A stretch of DNA of 43,946 nucleotides from JAGQRJ01 sp041402045 (GCA_041402045.1 JAWKSZ010000072.1:1-43946); one strand, 5' to 3'; counted from the stretch's first letter, positions 24,893-34,065 are shown. Made by a program: numbers and translations. The notes: a model not told the origin generated them from the letters alone.

Positions 24893-26104
24893 TCAGTGCA
24901 GGTCCACCCACAGCGCCTCGAGCCCGCGGGCCTGGACGCCCGGGCGATAGCTCAGGGTCTGATCTTCCACCAAGCGCACGTTCGGGAAGCGGCGGGCGAA
25001 GCCCTGGAGCACGAGCTCCGCCTCGATCCGCGCCAGCGGCGCCCCCAGGCAGTAGTGCGCGCCGAAGCCGAAGGACACGTGCTGGCGCGCGTTCACGCGG
25101 CGCACGTCGAAGCGCTCGGGGTCCTCGAACACCGCGGGGTCGCGGTTCGCAGCCGCCTGGAACAGGGTCACGAGCTGGCCTGCTCGCACCGGGACTCCGC
25201 CCAGCTCGAGGTCAGCGGTCGCGACGCGGTTGGTGAACAGCAGGGGGCCCGCGTAGCGGAACAGCTCCTCGACCGCGTTGGCGGTGAGTCGAGGGTCGGC
25301 AGCCGCTTCGTGCCAGTCTTGCCGGTGCAGGAGGAGGGTGTGGAGGGCGTTGCCGACGAAGTCGAGGGTGGTGTTGTGCGCAGCGCCCACGATCTCGAGG
25401 CAGAGGACCGCCACCTCTTCGTGGGAGAGGCCCGCCCGATCTCCCGTCGTGACGACGCGGCTCATGAGGTCGTCCTGGGGGCTCTCTCGGCGCCGGGCCG
25501 CGAGCTCGCCCATGTAGGCCAGCATGTCGACGATCGCCTGCTGGCCCTTCAGTCCTACCTCGGTGGTGAGCTGCACGCTGCCGAACAGGCGTGTCCCTGC
25601 CACCGTCCAAGCGCAGAACGCCGGCTGCATGTCCTGGGGGATCCCCATGAGGCGCGCGATCACGTGAGAGGGAAAGCGCTGGGCGAAGTCGGCGATCAGG
25701 TCCACGCGGTCCCGCGTGGCCAGGTCCTCGAGGAGCTCCTCCAGCTCTTCTTCGACCATGGGGCGCAGGCTGCGCATGGCGCCCGGCACGAATCCCTGCA
25801 GGGCGACCCGGCGCATGCGCGAGTGGTGCGGCGCGTCGGACATGACGCAGGTCTGTCCGAGGATCCGCACGAAGGGCTCGAACAGCTCGCGGGCTTGCGG
25901 GAGCTGGGCCTGAACCAGACCCCGCGATCGCGCGGCCGAGAGGCGGCGGTCACCAAAGGCGGCCACGACGTCTGCGTGGCGCAGGAACACCCAGCTGTTG
26001 AGGGGCTCGTAGAAGAAGGCAGGCTCTTCACGCAGCTCCGCGTAGTTGGGGAACGGGTCCGCGACGTGGACGGGGCTCAAGAGGTCGGGAGCGAGCAGGG
26101 TCAT
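24893..26104 (-). CDS. Cytochrome P450
   Basis: A 403-residue soluble bacterial P450 monooxygenase. The haem-binding motif is FGFGAHYCLG with the thiolate ligand Cys352, and the ExxR motif of helix K is E280-LF-R283. The I-helix reads VGAAHNTT (240-246), so the acid normally found before the conserved Thr (AG-x-E/D-T) is Asn244. The preceding genes on this strand, a methyltransferase and a haem-oxygenase-like diiron protein, are transcribed in the same direction. The set looks like a small tailoring or biosynthetic cluster. No ferredoxin or reductase gene is present nearby. The substrate cannot be predicted. Confidence 0.95.
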   Translation of the reverse strand: MTLLAPDLLSPVHVADPFPNYAELREEPAFFYEPLNSWVFLRHADVVAAFGDRRLSAARSRGLVQAQLPQARELFEPFVRILGQTCVMSDAPHHSRMRRVALQGFVPGAMRSLRPMVEEELEELLEDLATRDRVDLIADFAQRFPSHVIARLMGIPQDMQPAFCAWTVAGTRLFGSVQLTTEVGLKGQQAIVDMLAYMGELAARRRESPQDDLMSRVVTTGDRAGLSHEEVAVLCLEIVGAAHNTTLDFVGNALHTLLLHRQDWHEAAADPRLTANAVEELFRYAGPLLFTNRVATADLELGGVPVRAGQLVTLFQAAANRDPAVFEDPERFDVRRVNARQHVSFGFGAHYCLGAPLARIEAELVLQGFARRFPNVRLVEDQTLSYRPGVQARGLEALWVDLH

Positions 26105-26171
26105 GGGAGTCCTGGGGGAGGTGGGGGTGGCCGCCGCCGGTGGCTCCGGCGGCGGAGGGAACGGGGAGGGA

Positions 26172-26942
26172 CTAGCGCCAGGCGTGCGCCTGGTGCCAGA
26201 GCCCGTCGACGTCGAGCTGCAGCGCGGGGAGGGTGACCTCGGCGGCGGGATCGACCTCGCGGAAAGCCTGCTGGGCCGCTTCGCCCCAGCACACGCGCCC
26301 GACAGAGGGCGAGGTCCAGCCGCTCAAGAGCTCGGTCAGCTCACGGGACGTGTAGGCCGCGTTGACGGAGGCGCGGAACAGCCCCGCAACCGGAAGCACC
26401 TGGTCGACGTAGACGTCGAGCCAGCGGAAGTAGGCGCCCGCAGAGGCGTCGCGCCGGAGGTCCATGACGTACAGTTGGCCGCCGGGCTTGAGCACTCGCT
26501 GCATGGAGGCCAACGCACGCGCCGCGTCCTCGAAGTGGTGCAGCGTGAACACGCACACCACGGCGTCGAAGCTGCCCAGAGGCTCCAGGTCATAGGCGCT
26601 GCTGGTCTGGAACTCCAGGTTGGGCGCCGCGTGCTTCTGGCGCGCGGCCTCGACGGTGTGAGGACAGAGGTCGGTCCCCAGCACCTGGACGTGGGGCATG
26701 CGGCTCGCGAGCTCGGAGGCAAGTCGACCCTCCCCCTCGCCCACCGACAGCAACCGCCCCCCGGAGAGCCCGAGGAGCTCGGCAATGTGCTGACCCAGGG
26801 CGGCGTAGACGGCGCTGCCCGTCGGGCTCGCTTGCCAGGCCGCCAAGGCGTCGCTCTCGGCCGGCGTCATGGCCTCGCTGGCTTCGGGAACGCGGTGCGG
26901 GAACAGACCGGTGGTGGTCTCCTCGACGTCGAGCAGGATCAC
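26172..26942 (-). CDS. SAM-dependent class I methyltransferase
   Basis: A 256-residue protein with a Rossmann-type methyltransferase fold. SAM-binding motif I is LLSVGEGEGRLASELA, the acidic ribose-binding residue follows in VLGTDLCPHTV, and the later motifs are FDAVVCVFTLHHFED and VLKPGGQLYVMDL. It belongs broadly to the Methyltransf_11/25 type. The GTG start at 26942 overlaps the stop of the diiron-protein gene (GTGA), and the P450 starts 67 bases downstream, so the three are likely one transcript. It probably methylates a small molecule made or oxidised by its neighbours. Confidence 0.92.
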   Translation of the reverse strand: MILLDVEETTTGLFPHRVPEASEAMTPAESDALAAWQASPTGSAVYAALGQHIAELLGLSGGRLLSVGEGEGRLASELASRMPHVQVLGTDLCPHTVEAARQKHAAPNLEFQTSSAYDLEPLGSFDAVVCVFTLHHFEDAARALASMQRVLKPGGQLYVMDLRRDASAGAYFRWLDVYVDQVLPVAGLFRASVNAAYTSRELTELLSGWTSPSVGRVCWGEAAQQAFREVDPAAEVTLPALQLDVDGLWHQAHAWR

Positions 26943-27647
26943 GCCAGCACCGCCTTCGAGAAGCTTACTCGCTCACGAAGTGCGCGATCCCTCATAGTTG
27001 GCGAGGCCGCGTCCGCAAGAACAAGCGCGTCCGCGCGACTGGCCGGGTCTTCGAGGAGCTGGGTGCGCTCGATCCCCTGGGCCTGGTGCTCCGACTCCAC
27101 CGAAGAGCCGTGTGCGGCGACGAAGGACATGGCGTTCTCGATCCCGAAGATCGTCCCGCTCTCGAGCAGCGCGTTGCGGATCGTATCCGTGCAGCGCGGC
27201 GATCGTCTCCAAGGCCAGCGCGATCCCCATGACCCCTTCGGGGTAGCGGGTGATCGTGAGGTCGAGGAAGCCGCCCCAGAGCGACGCGGAGGGCGCCTTG
27301 GGCTCGTACTCGATTCGCCCGCGCGCTTCGGCAGGGGACACGCCCCATAGGCTGGCCAGATCGTGGACGAGCAGCCTGTCGCCCCTCCTCCTCGTGGGCC
27401 TTGTGCAGTGCGCGTGGTCGCGAATCTTCGCAGCGGCCTTGCTGAGGTCGGCGCGGGCGCCCATGGCGGCGGCCAATGCGCGCTCCCGCGGACCGTGCCG
27501 CACGTAGCGGTGCAGCTGCACCAGCCACAGCGCGCACTGTCGCAATCGACGACACCGCTGAGCAGCCGGGCGTAGAAGGGGTTTTGGCGCAAGCGTAGGT
27601 CGGCGGCCTGGAGCCTTGGCGAGAATGTCCTGTGCGAGATCGGTCAT
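26939..27647 (-). pseudogene. Haem-oxygenase-like diiron oxidase (HDO/CADD-type), frameshifted
   Basis: The ATG at 27647 opens MTDLAQDILAK. Reading across frame changes gives RLRQNPFYARLLSGVV, LWLVQLHRYVRHGPRERAL, ADLSKAAAKIRDHA, HKAHEEEG, LLVHDLASLWGVSPAEARG and EGVMGIALALETIAALHGY. The last 75 residues follow in another frame (TIFGIENAMSFVAAHGSSVE, then SEHQAQGIE) and stop at 26939. The helical layout, the Glu/His-rich first metal helix and the late H-x4-E-x2-H pattern resemble haem-oxygenase-like diiron proteins such as CADD, UndA and SznF-type domains. At least three single-base shifts are needed (near 27180, 27400 and 27600), so it is either decayed or mis-assembled. Its stop overlaps the methyltransferase start. 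Confidence 0.65.
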
Positions 27648-28080
27648 TGAGGGGTCTCCGAGCCTTGACCTCGGGGTTCGATACGAGGTGGTCAGCGTGG
27701 GGGTAGCAGTGGTGGACCTGAGCAGGCCACGCGTTATCGAGGTGGTTGGAGAGGCCGAGGACCTGGGCGTCTCGCGCCAATTCCGCGAAGGTTGAGAGGG
27801 CCCGGCTTTCGAGGGCGGTCCGCATAATGTCGAGCTTCCTCGCGGGCGGAGGATGCCCGTCTGGTCGCGACCGAGGTCCCAGGCTGCTGGTACTGCAGCG
27901 TACGCCGCCCGAGAACCCCGTCGCGACGGCTCGCCCGTGAGGTGCCGGGTCTGGCCTGCATGCTGCCGATGCGTTAGGCGCGGTTGAGCAGGACCAGGAC
28001 GCCCTTGACGGCTCCGGCTCGAGGTGCTCGACCTCCTTAGCACCGTCACCGTCCGCGTGACCTTCTTCATTGAGGCGTGC
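27648..28080 (-). pseudogene. Eroded coding fragments upstream of the diiron-protein gene
   Basis: On the minus strand, 27660-27845 reads as plausible protein (KLDIMRTALESRALSTFAEL, then ARDAQVLGLSNHLDNAWPAQ, HHCYPHADHL). It would end at an ATGA overlap with the diiron gene if one base were shifted, matching the coupling style of this cluster. Farther up, 27974-28080 contains pieces NEEGHADGDGAKEVEHLEPE and AVKGVLVLLNRA followed by TAA, in two frames. I do not recognise either product. They may be the missing first genes of the cluster, one of them very short. Confidence 0.4.
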
Positions 28081-30472
28081 GCTGCGCCGGCTTCCTTCGA
28101 CGGGTTCAGGGAAGATGAAAATTGTTGGCGATCAGACTGGTAGGTGCTCTCAGCGCAGCGGAGCCAGCACTGTTGACGTGACGAACGCGCGCGGTACCTC
28201 AAGGTCTGATCGAGTTTCCGAGCTTCTGGTCGCCTGTGACGAGAGAGGTTCACGTGGCACGACCCAACCAGGCGTATTTCCGGCAATTACTGCCCAGCGT
28301 AATCGAAACGAGGAGCCATGGCGACGCTGGTTTTGATGTCGGTCGTCATTCTTCGTCGTGGTGTCGCAGGCGAATACCGTCCGGTTCTGCGCCGGGAGAC
28401 ATGCCGCGGCGGAACCTTATTCCGCAGAAACCGCCCATGCCCGTGCCAGTGGTACGCCGGAGGACTATGCCGATCCGATGGCAGGTGGGCGGCAGCCGGC
28501 GCTCTCCAGGGACCCGCACCGTCCGCGCGACGAAATGATCCGGACGAGTCTCAGGGCGGCTGATCCTTCCGGCGCGCCAGCGCGTGAAACAAACCGGCGC
28601 ACGCCGCCGCGATTTTCGCGGCGCCGGGGATCTGAACCACGAGGATATCTGCTCTGCGCGCGCGATCGCAACTCCAGGTCAGCTTGAGGCACGCCGGGTC
28701 AAACGCAGATTGTTAGATCACCACTGGAAGCCGCTTATGCCGGGCTGGTGGATCATGCGGATCCTGAGATACGCTTCGCAGAGAATGAGAGCAGACTGGT
28801 TCAGAGGTCGCCCCGGACCTGGGCGCAGTGAGCCAATGGCAGGTGCCTGACCGCTGAAAACAAATGAAGGAAACCGACGGAGGCGCGGCTCTGTGCACCA
28901 GAGTCGCCCGATCGCCGCAAGATCCCCGGACGGCAGGTGGTTTCCGCCGACACGCCTCCGATGGTAATCGCGGATAGGGTCGCACTGGTTCAGGCCGAAT
29001 CACCGCGGACCGCCTTGCTCTCCCGCGTTGTGGCGATCCAGCAAGCAGCCTGATGATCTGAGGTTGGTCGTCGGACGAGGCGCCGGGGTCGTGGCGCCTG
29101 CGGGCGAACGCCCGAACATCGACCAGGGTCTGGTAATCCCCAGCCTGCGCAAGCGAAGTATGGCGCCCACGGTTTTTCTCCGCTGAGTTCTTCAGACTCC
29201 AGAGCAGAGGATCATCAGCCATGAGGCAGGTCCTTGTCCTTGATTTGCTGTGAACGGCAGGCGCGGTCGACTGCTCCACAGCGACTTGTCCGCGAATATC
29301 CGACTTGTTGCCACTGCGTCAGGTCGACGTCACCTGGTGTGTAGGCTTCCAGGAGCGCATGTTATCCAGAGTCCGCTCGCCATCCCGGCGCCATGGTCAT
29401 CGGATCGTCTCCGATCCGAGTCAGATCGCACGGCTGACGCTCATGGCAGCACGGATCCGCGGGCGCGGCAGCCGCACCATGGCGATGATATCCACGCCTG
29501 GGTTCTGCGCGCCCGAGGCTCCACATTTGCAGCTCGAGCGACCGGTCTGCCGACGATTAGTAGCGATCCCGAGCTGTGAGCTTCACGCGCGTGATCCGGG
29601 CAGGTATCCCTGGACTGCTCAGCGCCCTGGTCGACGGCGGCCTGCGCCAGCTGGATATCTGCCCGCGAGTCATGGCCTTGGACTTCCCGCGAGCGATGCT
29701 CCGGCCGCCAGCCATCTCGGGCAGCGGCGCCCAGCTCACGACAGCTCGAGAGCTTCCTCGCGGGCCAGCTGCCAGCACACACCAGGCTCTGGCCACCGTG
29801 TTCAACTTACGGCTGGCGTCGAGCGCGGATATGGCGCGGATCTTGAGCTGCTTGGGACCTCTTTTCCGCTGGAGGAGCGCGCTGGCGATAACGCCGCGCC
29901 GCCGGGCGGTGCGCCGCACGCCAGCGATCGTCACGGACGGAGCAGCTCACGTCACCGCTGGAACGGAGCGCGATGCCAGCGTCCGGTCGTCCTGGAGGTC
30001 AAACCTCTGGGAGCCGCTCGACTTTCGAGGACCGCCGAACCTGCACCGCATCGCCCGGCGGATGCGTGGCAGCGCCAGGCAGCTCCGGCCTGCTCCGGAA
30101 TCATGGATCTGGAGCTGGATCGCCGCTATCCGCTGGCCGCGCACCTCGGCCGCGACCTTCCGCAGCAGTGGGCGTCGGCGTGGCGATCGAGCCCGCGATG
30201 CCGCCGGCGCCGACGGACGCGATCTTGAAGTCGCGATCAGCGGACCGACTCGGACCAGTCCGCTTCCAGCAGCCGGCTGGCCCTGCGCGGACGCTCGAGG
30301 GAGTCGAGGCGCTGCCCAGTGCGTCGCCCGCCAGATGGTGGGTGATCTTCCTGGCTCGGAGATCGCCCGGCAGGAGCTCCCTGGAGGAGCCGGTCGCGGC
30401 CTTCGAGCCAGGCGAGGTATCGAGCCCGGACGTGCTGTGCTCCGGCTTCCCAGGCCGAGCGTGGGCATCAGC
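28081..30472. other. 2.4-kb stretch with no assignable gene and lower GC
   Basis: Stop codons are frequent in all six frames from about 28.1 to 29.57 kb, unlike the rest of the window. One 60-base line (28321-28380) counts 34 G+C, against 49 in a typical coding line (36661-36720). Open frames at 29576-30470 have mixed codon character and no motif I know. A CTTCGACGGGTTCAGGGA sequence at 28096-28113 resembles a short palindromic repeat found in many proteobacterial genomes. No transposase, tRNA or clear inverted ends were seen. Candidates are a decayed insertion, transferred DNA or a misassembled segment. Confidence 0.5.
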
Positions 30473-30769
30473 ATGTGGTGGGTCTCGGGAGGGGCGAGTG
30501 TCGTGCTCACCCCTCGAGCCCGGCGTCGCCGCGCCGACGCCTCACAACGAGACGTCCTGCGGGTGGCGGGAGGGGCTCCTGCGACCTTGGCTGGAGCCAG
30601 AGGTCGCGCCGTCCTGTCGCCGAGTGCCCCGTGGGGGGGCGGGATCGACGCCGAGGGGGACCTCGTGGACTTCGACGACGTCGCGCAGGTGTTGCTCGCT
30701 GGGGCTCCTGACCTGCACGAAGTCCTGGGGGCGCTCTATCGGGAGTGCGTAGAACGCGGGTCCGGGTAG
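30473..30769 (+). CDS. Hypothetical protein (possible C-terminal fragment)
   Basis: A 98-residue frame starts at the ATG at 30473 (MWWVSGGASVVLTPRARRRR). It becomes clearly protein-like at its end (GGGIDAEGDLVDFDDVAQVL, LHEVLGALYRECVERGSG), with high G/C at third positions. The same frame is open upstream to 29576, but that part looks less coding, so this may be the surviving C-terminus of a longer gene. No family recognised. Confidence 0.3.
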   Translation: MWWVSGGASVVLTPRARRRRADASQRDVLRVAGGAPATLAGARGRAVLSPSAPWGGGIDAEGDLVDFDDVAQVLLAGAPDLHEVLGALYRECVERGSG

Positions 30770-30789
30770 CCTCCTGAGCGCGCCCTCGA

Positions 30790-31119
30790 CCTCAACGCTG
30801 GCTGCATTCGCGTGCGGGCGGAGTATCTGCGAGACGACCGCCTGTGCCTCGTGGCCGTCGAACGGCTCGAGCCTGGCTCTCTCAGGCCATGTTCCGCGCG
30901 CGGACCCAGGGCTTGAAAGTGTGCGTGAGGTTCAGATCGCCGAAGCTGGTGCTCGAAGGCTGGGGCAACCGAGGAGTAGCCCACAAACTGGGTTTGAAGC
31001 CAGCGATGATCAACAGCTACCTGATCCAGGTCTACAGGAAGCTCGGGGTCCGCAACCGCACCGAGCTTGCGGGTTACCTCAGCGGGGCGAGTCGCTCCGG
31101 CATCGCCAGCAAGGAGTAG
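30790..31119 (+). pseudogene. Remnant of a LuxR-type regulator (HTH end)
   Basis: The end of this segment encodes a LuxR-type helix-turn-helix: VLEGWGNRGVAHKLGLKPAM, then LIQVYRKLGVRNRTELAGYL, with stop TAG at 31117-31119. The part that normally precedes it (LTxRExEIAELV) is in another frame (VREVQIAEA near 30925), so one or more indels separate them. A short N-terminal trace (IRVRAEYLRDDRLCLVAVER) lies at about 30810-30870. It sits directly upstream of a second LuxR-type gene of the same orientation. Confidence 0.6.
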
Positions 31120-31173
31120 CGCACGGTCTCGAATCGGCCTGCGCGTCGCACGAACGAGAGCTAAGCTCCCTGC

Positions 31174-32213
31174 ATGGGTCTGGGGCTCGAGCATGTGGAT
31201 CTCGTGGTGAGCGTCGCCAACGACGCTCAGTTGGGATCCACGTTTCAGGAGCGCATGGACGCGCTCGCGGAGTCGCTCCTGGGCCTCGTCCCAGGGTGTA
31301 GCCTCTCGCTCATCGTGCTGGACCCCCGCTGCGCGGGGGGCGAGGTCGACGCGTTCTTGCGCGACAACGACGAACGGGGCGCCTACGACTACGCGAACCA
31401 CTACGTGGGTCACGACCCCCTGCCCGAGGCGCTGCTCTCCCGGAAGGAGCCGCTGCGCCTTAGCGACTACCGCCATGGCTCGGCGTGGGGTCGCGACGCC
31501 TACACAGGCGAGTTCCTGCCCCGCTACCGAATCCGATACCCGCTGGGGGCCGCCGCCCACCCACCGCCCGACGGTCGCGTGGTGCAAGCCGCGATCCACC
31601 GCAGCGACAGCGCCCGGGACTTCGCGGACGACGAGGTGAGACTCCTGGGGCTGACGGTGGCTGATCTGGGGAAGGGCCGCATTTGGCGTCCTGGTGCGTC
31701 AGAGTGCTTGGCGCGGGCTCGAGACGCCCGTGACGTGGAAGCTCGCCTGGGGATCCTCGTGGTCTCTCCCAGCGGCGACGTCGAGCACGCAGACGGAGGG
31801 GCCTTGAGGGATCCTGCTGCGCTTTATGGCGTCGAGTTCCCCATGGACGCCCTGCTCGGCGAGTCCCGCCGCGCGCGGGAACTGGGCCAGGAGCAGTGGC
31901 TCGCGACACCGGTCGGCGAGGACGTGCTCATCGTCCGCTCGCAGCCCTTGGAGGCGGGTGCTGCAGGGAGGGTCATGGTGGTCGTCGAAGTGCGATCGCT
32001 TGCTGAACGGGTCGACCTCGCGACGCGCTTCCGGCTCACTCCTCGCGAGCGCGACGTCGCGCGGCAGGCGGCGCGTGGCTAACCAACCCGCAGATAGCCG
32101 CGGAGCTCAAGCTGCGCAGGCCCACCGTGGCCGCGCACCTGTCGCGGGTGTTCCGGAAGGTCGGCGTCGACTCGCGGCACGAGCTCGCGCGCAGGCTCAG
32201 CGGGGGCGCCTGA
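31174..32213 (+). CDS. LuxR-family transcriptional regulator, frameshifted inside the HTH
   Basis: From the ATG at 31174 about 290 residues are in one frame. This GAF-like sensor part contains YDYANHYVGHDPLPEALLSR and YRIRYPLGAAAHPP, as in LuxR regulators without a known autoinducer. The HTH begins LTPRERDVARQAARG and then hits TAA at 32080-32082. One extra base in GGCTAACC would give RGLTNPQIAAELKLRRPTVA and AHLSRVFRKVGVDSRHELAR, ending at TGA 32211-32213. The gene is therefore either a one-base pseudogene or an assembly error. It lies divergent from the minus-strand P450 cluster and separated from it by the unassigned stretch, so a regulatory link is possible but unproven. Confidence 0.75.
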
Positions 32214-32221
32214 AACGAACA

Positions 32222-32248
32222 CGCGCGCGGGGTGGGGTCCCGCGCGCG
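32222..32248. terminator. Terminator-like hairpin after the LuxR-type gene
   Basis: CGCGCGCGGG and CCCGCGCGCG form a 10-bp stem with a GTGGGGT loop, nine bases past the LuxR-type stop codon. It lies between convergent genes and could act in both directions. No T-run follows. Confidence 0.6.
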
Positions 32249-32262
32249 CTGAGGTTCGGAAT

Positions 32263-32286
32263 GCCCCGCGGCGGACGCCGCGGGGC
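32263..32286. terminator. Second terminator-like hairpin between convergent genes
   Basis: GCCCCGCGGC-GGAC-GCCGCGGGGC is a perfect 10-bp stem, 18 bases beyond the stop of the M28 gene on the minus strand. Together with the hairpin at 32222 it separates the two convergent genes. Confidence 0.65.
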
Positions 32287-32304
32287 GCAGGTGAAAGGGT
32301 GGAC

Positions 32305-34065
32305 CTAGCGGCCGCCGCCGAGGGTCACGCTCAGCTTGAGCCGCTCGTCGCCGCGCTGGACGAGGACGGTGACCGTGTCGCCGGGGGCGAACTCGGTCAT
32401 GCGGCGCATGAGGTCCTGGGTCGTGTCCATGCGGGCCTCTTGCAGCTCGAGGATCGTGTCCCCGGCCTCGAGGCCGGCCTTGTCCGCGGCGCTGCCCTGG
32501 CTCACGCTCTGGATCCGCACGCCCTCGGCCTGCGGGTCGAGGCGAATCCCCAGGAGCGCGCGGCGCCGGCTGGCCTTGACCTCGGTGAAGGCCGGGCGCT
32601 CGTCGGCGTTGCCGATCTCGGTCGCGCAGCGGAAGGCCACACGGGTCACGCTCTCGGCGCCCTTGGCGTTGAGCTTGTCGGCGTCGTCGCTGGGGCGGTG
32701 GTAGTCGTCGTGCAGCCCGGTGAAGAAGAACAGCACCGGGATCTTGGCCGCGTAGAACGAGGCGTGGTCGCTCGGGCCCTGGCCGCTCTTGGTGTAGGCG
32801 CCGCTCAGCCCCTCGGCCTCGAGGTTGCGCTGCACCAGCTCCTGGAAGCCGGGCGACGTGCCCACGCCGCCGACCTCGAGCTTCTGGTCGCGCAGGCGGC
32901 CGACCATGTCCAGGTTCAGCATGCCCACGATCCGCTCGCGGGCGAAGGGCGGGTTCTCCACGAAGGCCTTGCTGCCGAGGAGCCCGAGCTCCTCGCCGCT
33001 GAAGGCCACGAACACCACCGGGCGGCGCAGGGGCGCGGTCGAGAGCGCCTGGGCCAGCTCGAGCAGGGCCGCGGTGCCCGAGGCGTTGTCGTCGGCGCCG
33101 TTGTGGATCTGGCCCATGCCCTGGCGGCCGCCGAGGCTCCCGCCGGAGTGGCCGAAGCCCACGTGGTCGTAGTGCGCGCCGATCACGAGCACCTCGTTGG
33201 CGAGGGCCGGGTCGGTCCCGGGCAGGCGGGCCACCACGTTGCGCCCGATCTTCTGCTCGCGCTCCAGGCGCAGCGAGCAGCTCAGGGTCGCCTTCAGCGC
33301 GCGCTGGACCGGCTTCTTGGTCTGGGCGATCTGGGTCTCGGTCTGCTGCAGGTCGAGGCCGGCGAGCTCGAACAGGTCGTTCAGCAGCGCCTGGCGCACG
33401 TGGAACATGGGCAGGTCGGCGGCGCCGCTGACCGCGCCCGAGGGCGTCAGGCTCTCGTCACCGGGCATGAGCGCCGGGCCGTTGACCACGAGCACCGCGA
33501 CCGCGCCGTGGCGCTTGGCGACCTCGGCCTTGGTCGTGAAGTAGGCGTGGCGCTGGTCCTGGAACATGCCGTCGGGCTGGCGGCGCAGCACGACCACCGC
33601 CTTGCCCTTGACGTCCAGGCCGGCGTAGTCGTCGTAGCCCTGCTCGGGGGCGGAGATCCCGTAGCCGGCGAACACCAGCTCCACCCCGCGCAGGGTGCCC
33701 TGGCCGAAGCCGAAGGGGGTCATGTCGTCCTCGAAGGCCAGGCTCCGGGTCCAGGGGCCGACCGAGAGCTCGAGGCGCGGCGTGCCCTGGACGTGGGTCG
33801 TCCCGGCCACGGGGAACGCGTGCAGGAAGGTCCCGTCCGCGCTCGCGGGCTCGAGGCCCAGGGTCTGGAAGTGCTTGATCAGGTATTCGGCCGCGAGGTG
33901 CTCGCCCTTGCTGCCGGTGCCGCGGCCCTCGAGGGCGTCGTCGGCGAGGTAGTCGACGTGGCCCTGGAGCTCGGGGGCGGTGATCGTGGCCAGCCCGCTG
34001 CCTTCGGCGGCGGCCAGGGGCGCGAGGGTCAGGCTCAGCGCCAGCAGGGTCGTGAGGTGCTTCAT
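32305..34065 (-). CDS. Secreted M28 metallopeptidase with PDZ domain
   Basis: A 586-residue protein has a signal peptide (LTTLLALSLTLAPLAAAEG) and a PA-like insertion near residues 120-250 (ELVFAGYGISAPEQGYDDYA). The zinc peptidase core has all expected ligands: GAHYDHVGFG, NGADDNASGT, SGEELGLLGS, LNLDMVG and YHRPSDDAD. The C-terminal PDZ domain contains AGLEAGDTILELQEARM. It is a clear paralogue of the M28-PDZ part of the protein at 17948-20794, sharing GQGPSDHASFY and the final LGG motif, but lacks the propeller. It probably cleaves peptides outside the cytoplasm. Confidence 0.94.
   Translation of the reverse strand: MKHLTTLLALSLTLAPLAAAEGSGLATITAPELQGHVDYLADDALEGRGTGSKGEHLAAEYLIKHFQTLGLEPASADGTFLHAFPVAGTTHVQGTPRLELSVGPWTRSLAFEDDMTPFGFGQGTLRGVELVFAGYGISAPEQGYDDYAGLDVKGKAVVVLRRQPDGMFQDQRHAYFTTKAEVAKRHGAVAVLVVNGPALMPGDESLTPSGAVSGAADLPMFHVRQALLNDLFELAGLDLQQTETQIAQTKKPVQRALKATLSCSLRLEREQKIGRNVVARLPGTDPALANEVLVIGAHYDHVGFGHSGGSLGGRQGMGQIHNGADDNASGTAALLELAQALSTAPLRRPVVFVAFSGEELGLLGSKAFVENPPFARERIVGMLNLDMVGRLRDQKLEVGGVGTSPGFQELVQRNLEAEGLSGAYTKSGQGPSDHASFYAAKIPVLFFFTGLHDDYHRPSDDADKLNAKGAESVTRVAFRCATEIGNADERPAFTEVKASRRRALLGIRLDPQAEGVRIQSVSQGSAADKAGLEAGDTILELQEARMDTTQDLMRRMTEFAPGDTVTVLVQRGDERLKLSVTLGGGR

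Noticed and set aside
28316..28687. Short plus-strand frames with ATG at 28318 or 28358 (for example AEPYSAETAHARASGTPEDY)
   Set aside because: A GAGGAGCC site precedes the first ATG, but codon use is mixed between frames and no family is recognisable.
28713..29279. Minus-strand frame of 188 codons in the stop-rich region
   Set aside because: No motif, irregular composition and no ribosome site; probably chance.
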